In this document: positions 24,567-30,948 of the stretch, one piece after another
How positions within the stretch are numbered: the first letter of the stretch is position 1
Layout of the letters: the number at the start of each line of letters is the position of its first letter
Assembly (NCBI GenBank): GCA_964481185.1
Contig: CAYZSY010000005.1
Span: forward strand, 1-40,497
Direction of reading: 5' to 3'
DNA length: 40,497 nucleotides
Origin: JAOAJC01 sp964481185
GTDB lineage: Archaea; Nanobdellota; Nanobdellia; Pacearchaeales; GW2011-AR1
Notes under the pieces: generated by a model
Databases searched by the model: none
Seen by the model: only the letters and a program-made list of their open reading frames with translations
What the model was told of the DNA's origin: nothing
Translations under genes and position numbers: made by a program

Positions 24567-24608
24567 AGTTGTCCTGCAACTTCTAAGCGCAAGAATCAAA
24601 GATTCTTG
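24567..24608. repeat. Tandem hairpins
   Basis: AGTTG, loop TCCTG, CAACT (24567-24581) is followed by CAAGAATC, loop AAA, GATTCTTG (24590-24608). Both are perfect stems. The arrangement is closely similar to the element at 8110-8143, which suggests copies of one repeat family. It lies between the glyS promoter and the 3' end of the small Zn-ribbon gene. Confidence 0.65.
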
Positions 24609-24638
24609 ACATTTAAACCATATAAAAATAAAATAAAT

Positions 24639-24791
24639 TTATTTGCTAATTCCACCCATTCTGCAGACAGTTGTCGAGCACTTAGGGCATTTTCCCTTTG
24701 CAATCTTTACGCCCTTTGTAGTAGTAGATTCAATAGGATCCTTTATATCAACTTTTGCCTTGCATTTTACGCAATATCCTTGTGTTGCCAT
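24639..24791 (-). CDS. Small zinc-ribbon protein (DUF5679-like)
   Basis: A 50-residue protein with CVKC at 7-10 and CPKC at 35-38 (GYCVKCKAKVDIKDP, AKGKCPKCSTTVCRMGG), matching the DUF5679 type of short Zn ribbon common in small archaeal and CPR genomes. A strong Shine-Dalgarno (GGAGG) lies 6 nt before the ATG and a TATA-like TTTTATAAAA lies about 35 nt upstream, so this mRNA has a leader, unlike many neighbours. The function is unknown. Confidence 0.8.
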   Translation of the reverse strand: MATQGYCVKCKAKVDIKDPIESTTTKGVKIAKGKCPKCSTTVCRMGGISK

Positions 24792-24871
24792 GTTTTCCTC
24801 CTTCCAGTTCTATACAATTTTATAAAACAGAACATTCATGCCTCTTTTTAAATCTATCTTTGCCCATTTGC

Positions 24872-24887
24872 TCGCAGTCAAGCGAGG
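24872..24887. repeat. Small GC hairpin
   Basis: CTCGC, loop AGTCAA, GCGAG. It lies between tRNA-Cys and the small Zn-ribbon gene and could be a 3' processing or termination structure downstream of the tRNA. Confidence 0.4.
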
Positions 24888-24920
24888 AGCTTCGCAACAA
24901 GAGTGGATAAAATATAGAAA

Positions 24921-24992
24921 AGCGCACGCCAGGAATCGAACCTGGACAAATCCGGGCTGCAGCCGAACGCAGTACCATTGTGCCACGTGCGC
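24921..24992 (-). tRNA. tRNA-Cys (anticodon GCA)
   Basis: A cloverleaf on the minus strand: acceptor GCGCACG/CGTGCGC, loop CTGCAGC (GCA), T-arm with CCAGG-TTCGATT-CCTGG, and discriminator U, the cysteine identity element. CCA is not encoded. Confidence 0.95.
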
Positions 24993-25041
24993 ATAAAATC
25001 CAATATCCCTCTTAACTTTTAAATCTTGGTATAAAAAGAAG

Positions 25042-25145
25042 CGCTCCCGACAGGATTTGAACCTGCGACCTACGGATATCTTCTTTTAGAGATTTTTCTC
25101 TGAAACTAGAAGTCCGTCACTCTATCCAGGCTGAGCTACGGGAGC
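25042..25145 (-). tRNA. tRNA-Arg (anticodon TCT) with a 29-nt intron
   Basis: Acceptor GCTCCCG/CGGGAGC, anticodon stem ACGGA/TCCGT, anticodon TCT, discriminator G. A 29-nt intron (25078-25106) sits between positions 37 and 38. A proper bulge-helix-bulge is visible: central helix CTTC/GAAG, 3-nt bulges TAG and ATA cut as TA|G and AT|A, and an inner helix closed by AGAGA/TCTCT. The mature tRNA is 75 nt. EndA encoded at 22418 should process it. Confidence 0.93.
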
Positions 25146-25238
25146 TTAATTATACCTTATCTTTTTCATTTTTAAGACTATCTCTTCCAGATAAAGTAAA
25201 TGGATTAATTTTGTTCTGCAAAATCAATTTTCTTTGCT

Positions 25239-25448
25239 CTAAACTAATGTTTGAGAGACAAATTCCAAATTTTTTTTCCATATCTCATACTTAATTTGTT
25301 TGGAATGTTTGCTAAAACCTATCTTTTTCATCCGATCTTCAACTCTTTCCACGCCCCTTATATTACCCCATATACAAATATAATCGTCTTGGAGACATCC
25401 ATCTGCAGCAAACATTCCAAAAATTTCTGCCAATTCTTCTGTTAGAAT
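25239..25448 (-). pseudogene. LAGLIDADG homing-endonuclease-like remnant
   Basis: A 70-codon open stretch reading TEELAEIFGMFAADGCLQDDY, which resembles the first LAGLIDADG helix of archaeal homing endonucleases (LAEIxGxxAxDG), followed by about 45 residues and a TAG. There is no ATG at a sensible place (only TTG/ATT) and no second half of the domain, so it looks degraded. It runs directly out of the small AbrB gene in the +1-shifted frame, which suggests that an AbrB-LAGLIDADG fusion was broken by a frameshift, or that two small genes overlap. Confidence 0.5.
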
Positions 25449-25585
25449 CGTTTTATTTTCTTTATTTCTATTTCTACCAAATCCTCTTCCTTAAGTTTCA
25501 ATAACTCTATTACTTCGACAGGAATATTAATAGCTAAACTTGTACCATTTTTCCTTATCTTTTTAATAATCTTATACCTATCCAT
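25442..25585 (-). CDS. Small AbrB-domain protein
   Basis: A 47-codon ORF (ATG 25585, TAA 25442) consisting only of an AbrB/SpoVT fold: YKIIKKIRKNGTSLAINIPVEVIELLKLKEEDLVEIEIKKIK. It resembles the DNA-binding halves of the two VapB-type antitoxins in this window but has no toxin partner. The overlapping LAGLIDADG-like remnant follows. A TATA-like TTATATATTA lies about 25 nt upstream. Confidence 0.6.
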   Translation of the reverse strand: MDRYKIIKKIRKNGTSLAINIPVEVIELLKLKEEDLVEIEIKKIKRF

Positions 25586-25689
25586 AAGATTATATCAGAT
25601 TAAATAATATATAAACCTTTCGTAAGATATTATGCTTTTTTATTACCCTTACTAGATAACTTATTAAACAATTATTTCCTCGTTCAAAT

Positions 25690-26589
25690 ATGAATAAGAT
25701 AAATATAACTTTCCTCGGAACATCTGGTGCAATACCAACAAAGAAGAGAAATCATACTGCAATTTTAGCTAGATTTGCAAGCGAAAATATTCTAATAGAC
25801 TGCGGTGAAGGAACACAAAGGCAATTTAAAATGCAAGGTATCTCTCCAACAAAGCTTACAAGAATATTAATAACACATTGGCACGGAGACCACATACTTG
25901 GCCTTCCAGGTCTATTTCAAACATTGGCTCTTTCAGGCTATCAGAAAACTCTGGAAATCTATGGTCCAAGAGGTACAAAAAATCTCATTCAATTAGTCGA
26001 AGAATTGCAGTTTGCTTTCAGAATAAAGCTAAAAGTTCATGAGATTTACCAAGGAACCATCATTGACAAAGAAGATTTCAAAGTTGAAGCTGCCGAAATG
26101 TCTCATGGAGTACCTGCAATAGCCTACTCAATAACATTAAAAGACAAGATAAGATTGAACAAATCAAAACTTAAAAAGTTCAAGCTTCCAAATTCCCCAA
26201 TTCTGGGTGAGTTAGCATCAGGAAAAGACATAATTTTCAAAGGAAAAAAGATAAAAGCCTCACAAGTTACATACTATGAAAGAGGAAAGAAGGTTACAAT
26301 TGTTCTTGATACTATCTTCAATGAAAACGCGATAAGTCTTGCAAAAAACTCAGACCTTTTAATAGCAGAATCCACCTTCTCTAAAGACGACAAAGACAAG
26401 ATAATTGAAGCAAAACATTTAATGGCTCATCAGGCCGCAGAAATAGCAAAAAAGTCAAAATCAAAGAAGTTAATTCTTACTCATATAAGCCAGAGATATG
26501 AGCATAACCCAAAGATTATAGAAAAAGAAGCAAAAAAAGTCTTCAAAAACACAAATCTTGCAAACGACTTTGATGTTATCAAGATATAA
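25690..26589 (+). CDS. rnz: Ribonuclease Z (tRNA 3' processing endonuclease)
   Basis: A 299-residue metallo-beta-lactamase-fold enzyme. It starts INITFLGTSGAIPTKKRNHTA and has the Zn-binding motif H63-W-H65-G-D67-H68. MSHGVPAIAY supplies the next His, a conserved Asp is in VLDT (usually GDT), and THISQRY gives the last His. It removes 3' trailers from pre-tRNAs, which fits tRNAs here that do not encode CCA. Full length. Confidence 0.95.
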   Translation: MNKINITFLGTSGAIPTKKRNHTAILARFASENILIDCGEGTQRQFKMQGISPTKLTRILITHWHGDHILGLPGLFQTLALSGYQKTLEIYGPRGTKNLIQLVEELQFAFRIKLKVHEIYQGTIIDKEDFKVEAAEMSHGVPAIAYSITLKDKIRLNKSKLKKFKLPNSPILGELASGKDIIFKGKKIKASQVTYYERGKKVTIVLDTIFNENAISLAKNSDLLIAESTFSKDDKDKIIEAKHLMAHQAAEIAKKSKSKKLILTHISQRYEHNPKIIEKEAKKVFKNTNLANDFDVIKI

Positions 26590-26597
26590 ATCAAAAT

Positions 26598-27032
26598 CTA
26601 TTTCTTTAACCCTAATTTTTCAGCTTCTTTCAAAATTGTTTCATAAACTCGCCAATTCGCTTCTGAGTAGACATTCTTTAATTTTTCCATATCTTCTCCT
26701 AAAGAGAAAATTTCGTTAAGTGCTATTGCAACAGCAGGACTTCTACTTTCTCCTTTCGAACAATGAACAAGCAATTCCCCACACTCGCTCCTTCCCTCCC
26801 CAAAATCAGTTATTATTTGTCTAGCAATTTCAGGAGTCAAAAGTCTTTTTTCTTGGTCACTAACTGCATCAAATGTATATTCTCTAACACTCTTATAATT
26901 AGCAGACCCTCTTAAAGGAAACATCCCTCTAAATAGAGAATCATCAAAATTTGACCATATTCTAATAGCATAAGTTGGTTTAGCAGGACAATGACTCACA
27001 GCTTGTCCCAACCCCATTATTAATATATTCAT
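26598..27032 (-). CDS. Dual-specificity/tyrosine phosphatase-like protein
   Basis: A 144-residue protein from the ATG at 27032 (an upstream TTG at 27044 is less likely). The P-loop H90-C91-SKGES-R97-S (LLVHCSKGESRSPAVAIAL) is the CX5R motif of cysteine-based phosphatases. A candidate general acid is the Asp in TFDAVSDQE. The IRIWSNFDD start resembles archaeal and phage-type phosphatases of this fold. The substrate is unknown. It converges on rnz with 8 bp between stops. Confidence 0.8.
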   Translation of the reverse strand: MNILIMGLGQAVSHCPAKPTYAIRIWSNFDDSLFRGMFPLRGSANYKSVREYTFDAVSDQEKRLLTPEIARQIITDFGEGRSECGELLVHCSKGESRSPAVAIALNEIFSLGEDMEKLKNVYSEANWRVYETILKEAEKLGLKK

Positions 27033-27084
27033 ATAGAAAATCAAAATTAACAGTTTATAATTATTATTGTAATTACAATCTCAA

Positions 27085-27333
27085 TTACTTCTTCAAACTT
27101 GTTGAAGCAGGAGAGATAAATATTATTGTATCTCCTCTTAAGAAAGTCAATCCTATATTTTTCTTGACTTCCCCCTCGTGCACTTCTTTTGCATTGTCTA
27201 AGACTATATTTACATGTATGTCAAATGCAAGAAGTGTTCCAACAAATTGCTTGTCGCCTTTCAATGAAATAAGAACTTCTTTTCCTTTTGATGCATTCAA
27301 AAGATCAAGTGGTCTCTCAATTCCATTTACCAT
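27085..27333 (-). CDS. Sm-like archaeal protein (SmAP/LSm)
   Basis: An 82-residue protein starting at the ATG at 27333. It has Sm1 (EVLISLKGDKQFVGTLLAFDIHVNIVLDNAKEV) and Sm2 (LRGDTIIFISP) motifs. LSm proteins form heptameric rings that bind U-rich RNA. The upstream TTG at 27345 adds four residues and is not preferred. It is divergent from eS8 with a shared 100-bp promoter region. Confidence 0.93.
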   Translation of the reverse strand: MVNGIERPLDLLNASKGKEVLISLKGDKQFVGTLLAFDIHVNIVLDNAKEVHEGEVKKNIGLTFLRGDTIIFISPASTSLKK

Positions 27334-27435
27334 AACTGCTCTCAAGAAATACGATATTTAAACTTATCTGTGCCCAAAATAAAAATACGCTTTCCAAAAA
27401 GAAAGTTATTTAAACCAGCATTTTTCCCTCTTGTT

Positions 27436-27801
27436 ATGAAGACTGGAATTAAGATAACTGGTGGAAAATACCACGCAAGAAGAAAGCTGCGCCTCCATGA
27501 AAAACACAACCAAGAAAGATTAGTTATTCTTGGAGAGACAAAAAGCAAGCAGATAAAGGTTAGAGGCGGACATATTAAGACAATACTTCTGAAATCAAAC
27601 ATTGCAAATGTCAGATCAGGAAACAAAACTGCCAAGGCAGAAATAAAAAATGTTGAAGAAACCCCTCAAAACAAATTCTTTGCCCGCCAAAATAGACTGG
27701 TCAAAAGCGCAATCATTGAAACATCTTTAGGAAAAGCAAAAATAACTAATAGACCTAGCCAAGAAGGCCATGTAAATGCTGTACTGATAGAAAAGAAATA
27801 A
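27436..27801 (+). CDS. rps8e: Small-subunit ribosomal protein eS8
   Basis: A 121-residue protein with KITGGKYHARRKLRLHEKHNQE, VRGGHIKTILLKSNIANV and ITNRPSQEGHVNAVLIEK, the eS8 signature. The ATG at 27436 is used; an in-frame GTG at 27370 would add 22 basic residues upstream of the normal start and would place the promoter within the gene. A TTATTTAAAC element lies about 30 nt before the ATG. Confidence 0.9.
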   Translation: MKTGIKITGGKYHARRKLRLHEKHNQERLVILGETKSKQIKVRGGHIKTILLKSNIANVRSGNKTAKAEIKNVEETPQNKFFARQNRLVKSAIIETSLGKAKITNRPSQEGHVNAVLIEKK

Positions 27802-27922
27802 TTGTCACATTTTCTCAAGCCCATTAAAAGTTGCTCTTTCCTGATTGCAACAATAAATAATCTTTCCTCGTCGATAAATAAACAAGCATACAGAAAGGTT
27901 TAAATACTCTCTTTGCAAAAGA

Positions 27923-27930
27923 TTTATAAA
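27923..27930 (+). promoter_or_regulatory. TATA box of tfb
   Basis: TTTATAAA, 18 nt before the ATG at 27949. It supports that ATG over the one at 27913, which lies upstream of the promoter element. Confidence 0.55.
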
Positions 27931-27948
27931 CTTATCTCTAACATTAAA

Positions 27949-29049
27949 ATGACTTATGTAAAAAGATGCCCTGAATGCAAAAGCGTTGACTTGACATATA
28001 ACGAGCAAATGGGCGAAATTATATGCAATGAATGCGGCCTTATCGTAGAAGAAAAGATGGTTGATACCGGTCAAGATGCAGGCGGCCAATTTGACAAATC
28101 AGATAAAAAAGGCAGGGGAGGAGCACCAATATCTATCCAAAAGTTTGACAAAGGACTTACAACAAATGTCGGAGAAATCTCAGACATATACAGACTTGAA
28201 TCAGGACAAACAAGAAAATTTCTTAGATTAAAAAAATGGCAGGAAAGAGTTTCAACATCAATAGAAAGAAATTTAAGATTGGCAATGGCAGAACTGAGAA
28301 GAGTGGCATCATTTCTTAATCTTCCATCTGTTGTAAGAGACGAGGCATCAAGAGTTTACAATTTTGTTCTGCAAAGGGGATTAGTAAGAGGAAGATCAAT
28401 GGAATCAGTTATTGCAGCATGTATATACGCTGCCTGTCGTTCATATAACATACCAAGAACATTAGATGAAATCGCAGCAGCATCAGATGTAGAAAGAAAA
28501 GAAATCGGAAGAACATACAGATTCATAGTCAGAAAATTGAAAATTAAGGTAATGATAAACAAAGATACTATCATTGAACAACTAAAAGCCCGCATTGCCG
28601 ATTTTAAATCGGAAATCAAAACCCAAACAGTCGGGAAGGTTATTGAAATTGGCGACGGCATTGCCAAGGTTNNNNNNNNNNAAATTAAGGTTACCCCATC
28701 AAGTCCAAAAGATTACATCTCAAGATTTTCATCAATTTTGCACCTCTCTCCAAAAACCCAGAACGAAGCACTAAAGATTCTCAAGAGAGCAGATATCTCC
28801 GAACTCACAAGTGGAAGAGGGCCTGCAGGAATCGCAGCGGCCGGCCTGTATGTTGCAGCTCTAATGAATGACGAAAAGAAAACCCAGAGAGAAGTCGCAG
28901 ATGTTGCAGGAATAACAGAAGTTACAATTAGAAACAGATACAAAGAGCTCATAGAGCGCTTAGGTCTTGAAGAAAAATTAAAGGCAAAAGTCGCCTCTGC
29001 AGAAAAAGAAAAGACAAAAGAAAAAGCCAAAGCTCAAAAGAAGAAATAG
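27949..29049 (+). CDS. tfb: Transcription initiation factor TFB, interrupted by a chimeric insertion and assembly gap
   Basis: The N-terminus has a Zn ribbon (CPECKS... CNECG), then a B-reader/linker region and the first cyclin fold (RDEASRVYNFVLQRGLVRGRSMESVIAACIYAACRSYNIPRTLDEIA). The second cyclin fold follows the gap (PKDYISRFSSILHLS, GRGPAGIAAAGLYVAALMNDEKKTQREVADVAGITEVTIRNRYKEL). Between them, 28551-28671 encodes an unrelated sequence that reads as the start of an F-type ATP synthase alpha subunit. Deleting 28551-28691 joins RKLKIKV directly to TPSSPKDYI and gives a normal TFB of about 319 residues. The C-terminal 25 residues are Lys/Glu-rich. TFB recruits RNA polymerase with TBP. Confidence 0.9.
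   Translation: MTYVKRCPECKSVDLTYNEQMGEIICNECGLIVEEKMVDTGQDAGGQFDKSDKKGRGGAPISIQKFDKGLTTNVGEISDIYRLESGQTRKFLRLKKWQERVSTSIERNLRLAMAELRRVASFLNLPSVVRDEASRVYNFVLQRGLVRGRSMESVIAACIYAACRSYNIPRTLDEIAAASDVERKEIGRTYRFIVRKLKIKVMINKDTIIEQLKARIADFKSEIKTQTVGKVIEIGDGIAKVXXXXIKVTPSSPKDYISRFSSILHLSPKTQNEALKILKRADISELTSGRGPAGIAAAGLYVAALMNDEKKTQREVADVAGITEVTIRNRYKELIERLGLEEKLKAKVASAEKEKTKEKAKAQKKK
28551..28671 (+). other. Foreign fragment: N-terminus of bacterial F-type ATP synthase alpha subunit (assembly chimera)
   Basis: The frame reads MINKDTIIEQLKARIADFKS, then EIKTQTVGKVIEIGDGIAKV, which is a typical bacterial AtpA start. It begins at an ATG preceded by a Shine-Dalgarno-like AAGGT and runs into ten Ns. 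The 10-mer AAATTAAGGT occurs at 28541-28550 just before it and at 28682-28691 just after the Ns. TFB is restored if one copy and everything between are removed. Its base composition is visibly less AT-rich than the flanks. It should not be taken as an archaeal gene. Confidence 0.85.
28672..28681. other. Assembly gap (10 N)
   Basis: Ten Ns separate the atpA-like fragment from the second half of tfb. The true gap is probably negative, since the flanking contigs overlap by the shared 10-mer. Confidence 0.9.
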
Positions 29050-29139
29050 TTTTAGCTTTCTTCTTTCATTACAATTCTTGCTAGATCTCAATCTATTAAA
29101 TCAATACATTTTTATACAAACACAAATCCCCATAAATAT

Positions 29140-29223
29140 GCGGGAGTGCCAGAGTGGTCAAATGGGATGCGTTTAGGCCGCATTGGCTCAGTGCCTTCCT
29201 AGGTTCGAATCCTAGCCCCCGCA
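29140..29223 (+). tRNA. tRNA-Leu (anticodon TAG)
   Basis: A class II tRNA with a long variable arm (GGC/GCC stem). Acceptor GCGGGAG/CCCCCGC has one A6-C67 mismatch. The anticodon stem is ATGCG/CGCAT, the loop TTTAGGC (TAG), the T-arm CTAGG-TTCGAAT-CCTAG, and the discriminator A. Its 3' 38 bases are duplicated downstream as an apparent attachment site, so the A6-C67 mismatch could reflect replacement of the original 3' end during integration. Confidence 0.93.
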
Positions 29224-29225
29224 TA
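29186..29225 (+). repeat. Attachment-site copy 1 within tRNA-Leu (40-bp direct repeat)
   Basis: These 40 bp, from the variable arm to two bases past the discriminator, are repeated perfectly at 30294-30333. The end (CCTAGCCCCCGCATAA) is repeated again at 31409-31424. The 3' end of a tRNA is the classic target of tyrosine integrases. Confidence 0.85.
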
Positions 29226-29264
29226 AAGTTCTATAATAAAAATCCACAAAACAAACATTTAAAT

Positions 29265-29288
29265 ATATGTAACATATATGTTACATAT
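29265..29288 (+). promoter_or_regulatory. 24-bp perfect palindrome over the start of the cassette A operon
   Basis: The arms are ATATGTAACAT and ATGTTACATAT with a central AT. It begins at the TATA-like TTTAAATATA and runs over the ATG at 29278 up to a second ATG at 29287. A protein bound there would block the promoter. The N-terminal winged helix of the first gene is the obvious candidate binder. Confidence 0.65.
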
Positions 29289-29835
29289 GGAACAAAAAGA
29301 TTACAAGCTGGAAATTGTAATTGAACTATTGAAAAATGAAAGTCATGCTAGAGAGATCGCCAAAAAGCTTAATATTAATCACATGAATATAATAAGAAAA
29401 ATGAGAGAATTATCTAAAGAAAATGCTGTAGATTATAACCTAAGAGGAAAAAATAAAGTATATTTCTTAAAAAAGAACAGCGAAGCAAAAGCCTTAGTCT
29501 TTATGGCAGAGAATTATAAATTAATCAAAATATTGGAAAAGTATGCAATCCTAAGAAATGTTATTGAGAGCATACAAAAGAATAAAGAAATTAAAATGGC
29601 AATATTATTTGGGTCGTATGCAAAAAGAATAGCAAAACAAGATAGCGACATCGATGTCTATATAGAAACAGTCAGTAATAAAATAAAATCTGAAATTGAG
29701 AAGATAAATACAAAACTAAGCATAAAAATAGGCAGATACAACAAATCAAGCTTATTAATAAAAGAGATAGATAAAAATCACATAATCATTAAAGGAATAG
29801 AACAATACTATGAAAAAAGCAGATTTTTTAATTAA
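29278..29835 (+). CDS. Winged-helix nucleotidyltransferase (antitoxin-like)
   Basis: A 185-residue protein. Residues 8-65 are a winged helix (LEIVIELLKNESHAREIAKKLNINHMNIIRKMREL). Residues 105-180 are a minimal nucleotidyltransferase with FGSYAKRIAKQDSDIDVYIE (111-130): Gly112-Ser113 and Asp124/Asp126. It differs from minimal MntA by carrying its own DNA-binding domain. It overlaps the HEPN gene by 26 nt. ATG 29278 and ATG 29287 are both possible starts. It probably neutralises the HEPN partner and represses the operon through the palindrome at 29265-29288. Confidence 0.85.
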   Translation: MLHMEQKDYKLEIVIELLKNESHAREIAKKLNINHMNIIRKMRELSKENAVDYNLRGKNKVYFLKKNSEAKALVFMAENYKLIKILEKYAILRNVIESIQKNKEIKMAILFGSYAKRIAKQDSDIDVYIETVSNKIKSEIEKINTKLSIKIGRYNKSSLLIKEIDKNHIIIKGIEQYYEKSRFFN

Positions 29836-30280
29836 ATTGAAGAAAGAAGGCCGACTGGAAATTATCGAGCCAAGCGAAGAGATAAAACAAGCATATCTTG
29901 AGAAATCAAGAAGTAATCTTATCTCATCAAAAATACTCTTAGAGAATAACAAATTAGAAGAATCAGTCGGACTGGCATATTATAGCATGTACCATTCACT
30001 AACCGCATTATTATTTAGAACAGGGATAAAATCTGAAAATCACACGGCTTCCATAGATATTCTTAAAGATATATTCGAGATAGATAATTCAGATATTGCT
30101 TTTGCAAAAAGAGAAAGAATAGACAAACAGTATTATGTAGACTTTAATATTACAAAAGAGCAGGTAAAAGACACAATAAATAAAGCAGAATTATTCAACA
30201 GCAAATTACTTGAATTCATCTCAAGATTATCAAATAAGGCTATAGAAATTTACAGAAAAAGATTTATTTCATCAATTTAA
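29810..30280 (+). CDS. HEPN-domain protein (toxin-like)
   Basis: A 156-residue helical protein with the HEPN core GLAYYSMYHSLTALLFRTGIKSENHTASIDIL. At the usual catalytic place it has R103-IDKQ-Y108-Y (RX4Y) in place of the RX4-6H motif, so the catalytic His is not evident. It may be an inactive or differently acting HEPN, or part of a nucleotidyltransferase complex. Co-translated with the preceding gene (26-nt overlap). Confidence 0.78.
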   Translation: MKKADFLIKLKKEGRLEIIEPSEEIKQAYLEKSRSNLISSKILLENNKLEESVGLAYYSMYHSLTALLFRTGIKSENHTASIDILKDIFEIDNSDIAFAKRERIDKQYYVDFNITKEQVKDTINKAELFNSKLLEFISRLSNKAIEIYRKRFISSI

Positions 30281-30293
30281 ACAGTCGGTTGTT

Positions 30294-30333
30294 GCTCAGT
30301 GCCTTCCTAGGTTCGAATCCTAGCCCCCGCATA
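30294..30333 (+). repeat. Attachment-site copy 2 (tRNA-Leu 3' half, pseudo-tRNA)
   Basis: A perfect 40-bp repeat of 29186-29225. It contains only the variable-arm end, T-arm and acceptor 3' strand, so it cannot make a tRNA. It ends cassette A and begins cassette B. Confidence 0.9.
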
Positions 30334-30377
30334 TCCAGTTTATCTGGATTGAGGGTTCAGAAATCACAATTTCTGCA
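30332..30377. repeat. Tandem hairpins after attachment copy 2
   Basis: ATCCAG, loop TTTAT, CTGGAT is followed about 8 bp later by CAGAAAT, loop CACA, ATTTCTG. Another short CCCGCAT, as at the tRNA end, follows at 30378-30384. The structure resembles the tandem hairpins at 8125 and 24567, though the sequences differ. Confidence 0.55.
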
Positions 30378-30384
30378 CCCGCAT

Positions 30385-30948
30385 TTATTTATTAAGAAGA
30401 ACTCTCTTTATCCTAAAATCAGATATTAATGCACCAATCTTCTTGCTAAAAATCTTCTCATATTCAGGTTTTATCTCAATCATGCCGGGTCTTACCAAAA
30501 CACCCCCATATTTTCTTAACAATCCGTACTTGCCTCCCTTACCATTCAATAGGTAATTGAATTTTATCTTTTCACTTTTCTTAAAATTCTTTAATGAGTA
30601 ATAAATTTGCAATCGAGGAATTAATCCGAAGATTTCTGCAAAATGTCTTTCATATACAAGACTCTTCCCATAAAACAAAATATTCTCTCTAGCAAAATTG
30701 CCTTTATCAAAAAATGAATAAAAATCATAAGACTTAATATGTATAGGCAGCCTAAACTGACCCTCCAGCTGCTTCTTGAGATTCTGAGATTCTTCTAGCT
30801 GTTGTTTTAGCGGAATACTCTTAAAGATTACTGCAACATCTATATCATTTGGCTCAGAACCCTCAAAAATAGAAGAGCCAAACTGTACAATATCCAAAAC
30901 GCTGGAGCTATAATTTAATTCCAGTTTTTTGTGCAAGTTTTTCTGCAT
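30385..30948 (-). CDS. Nucleotidyltransferase-domain protein
   Basis: A 187-residue protein with FGSSIFEGSEPNDIDVAVIF (Gly24-Ser25, Asp35/Asp37), a DNA-polymerase-beta-type nucleotidyltransferase. The C-terminal half (NYLLNGKGGKYGLLRKYGGVLVRPGMIEI) is a basic helical region not recognised from minimal MntA. It overlaps the HEPN-like gene by 41 nt. It ends next to the hairpins that follow attachment copy 2. Confidence 0.8.
   Translation of the reverse strand: MQKNLHKKLELNYSSSVLDIVQFGSSIFEGSEPNDIDVAVIFKSIPLKQQLEESQNLKKQLEGQFRLPIHIKSYDFYSFFDKGNFARENILFYGKSLVYERHFAEIFGLIPRLQIYYSLKNFKKSEKIKFNYLLNGKGGKYGLLRKYGGVLVRPGMIEIKPEYEKIFSKKIGALISDFRIKRVLLNK

Larger units (their letters stand above)
29226..30333 (+). 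mobile_element. Cassette A: integrated nucleotidyltransferase/HEPN unit at tRNA-Leu
   Basis: A unit of 1108 bp between perfect 40-bp copies of the tRNA-Leu 3' half. It contains only two overlapping genes, a winged-helix nucleotidyltransferase and a HEPN protein, with their own palindromic promoter element. No integrase, replication gene or relaxase is present, so any movement would need an integrase acting in trans. Mobility is inferred from the duplicated tRNA end. Confidence 0.7.

Noticed and set aside
27370..27435. GTG-initiated N-terminal extension of eS8
   Set aside because: It would put the TATA element inside the coding region and adds residues not seen in eS8 proteins.
28551..28671. 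A real TFB-ATP synthase fusion or an archaeal atpA gene
   Set aside because: The repeated 10-mer, the adjacent Ns and exact restoration of TFB on removal point to a chimera.
30294..30333. A second functional tRNA-Leu gene
   Set aside because: Only the 3' half is present; there is no D-arm, anticodon arm or acceptor 5' strand upstream.
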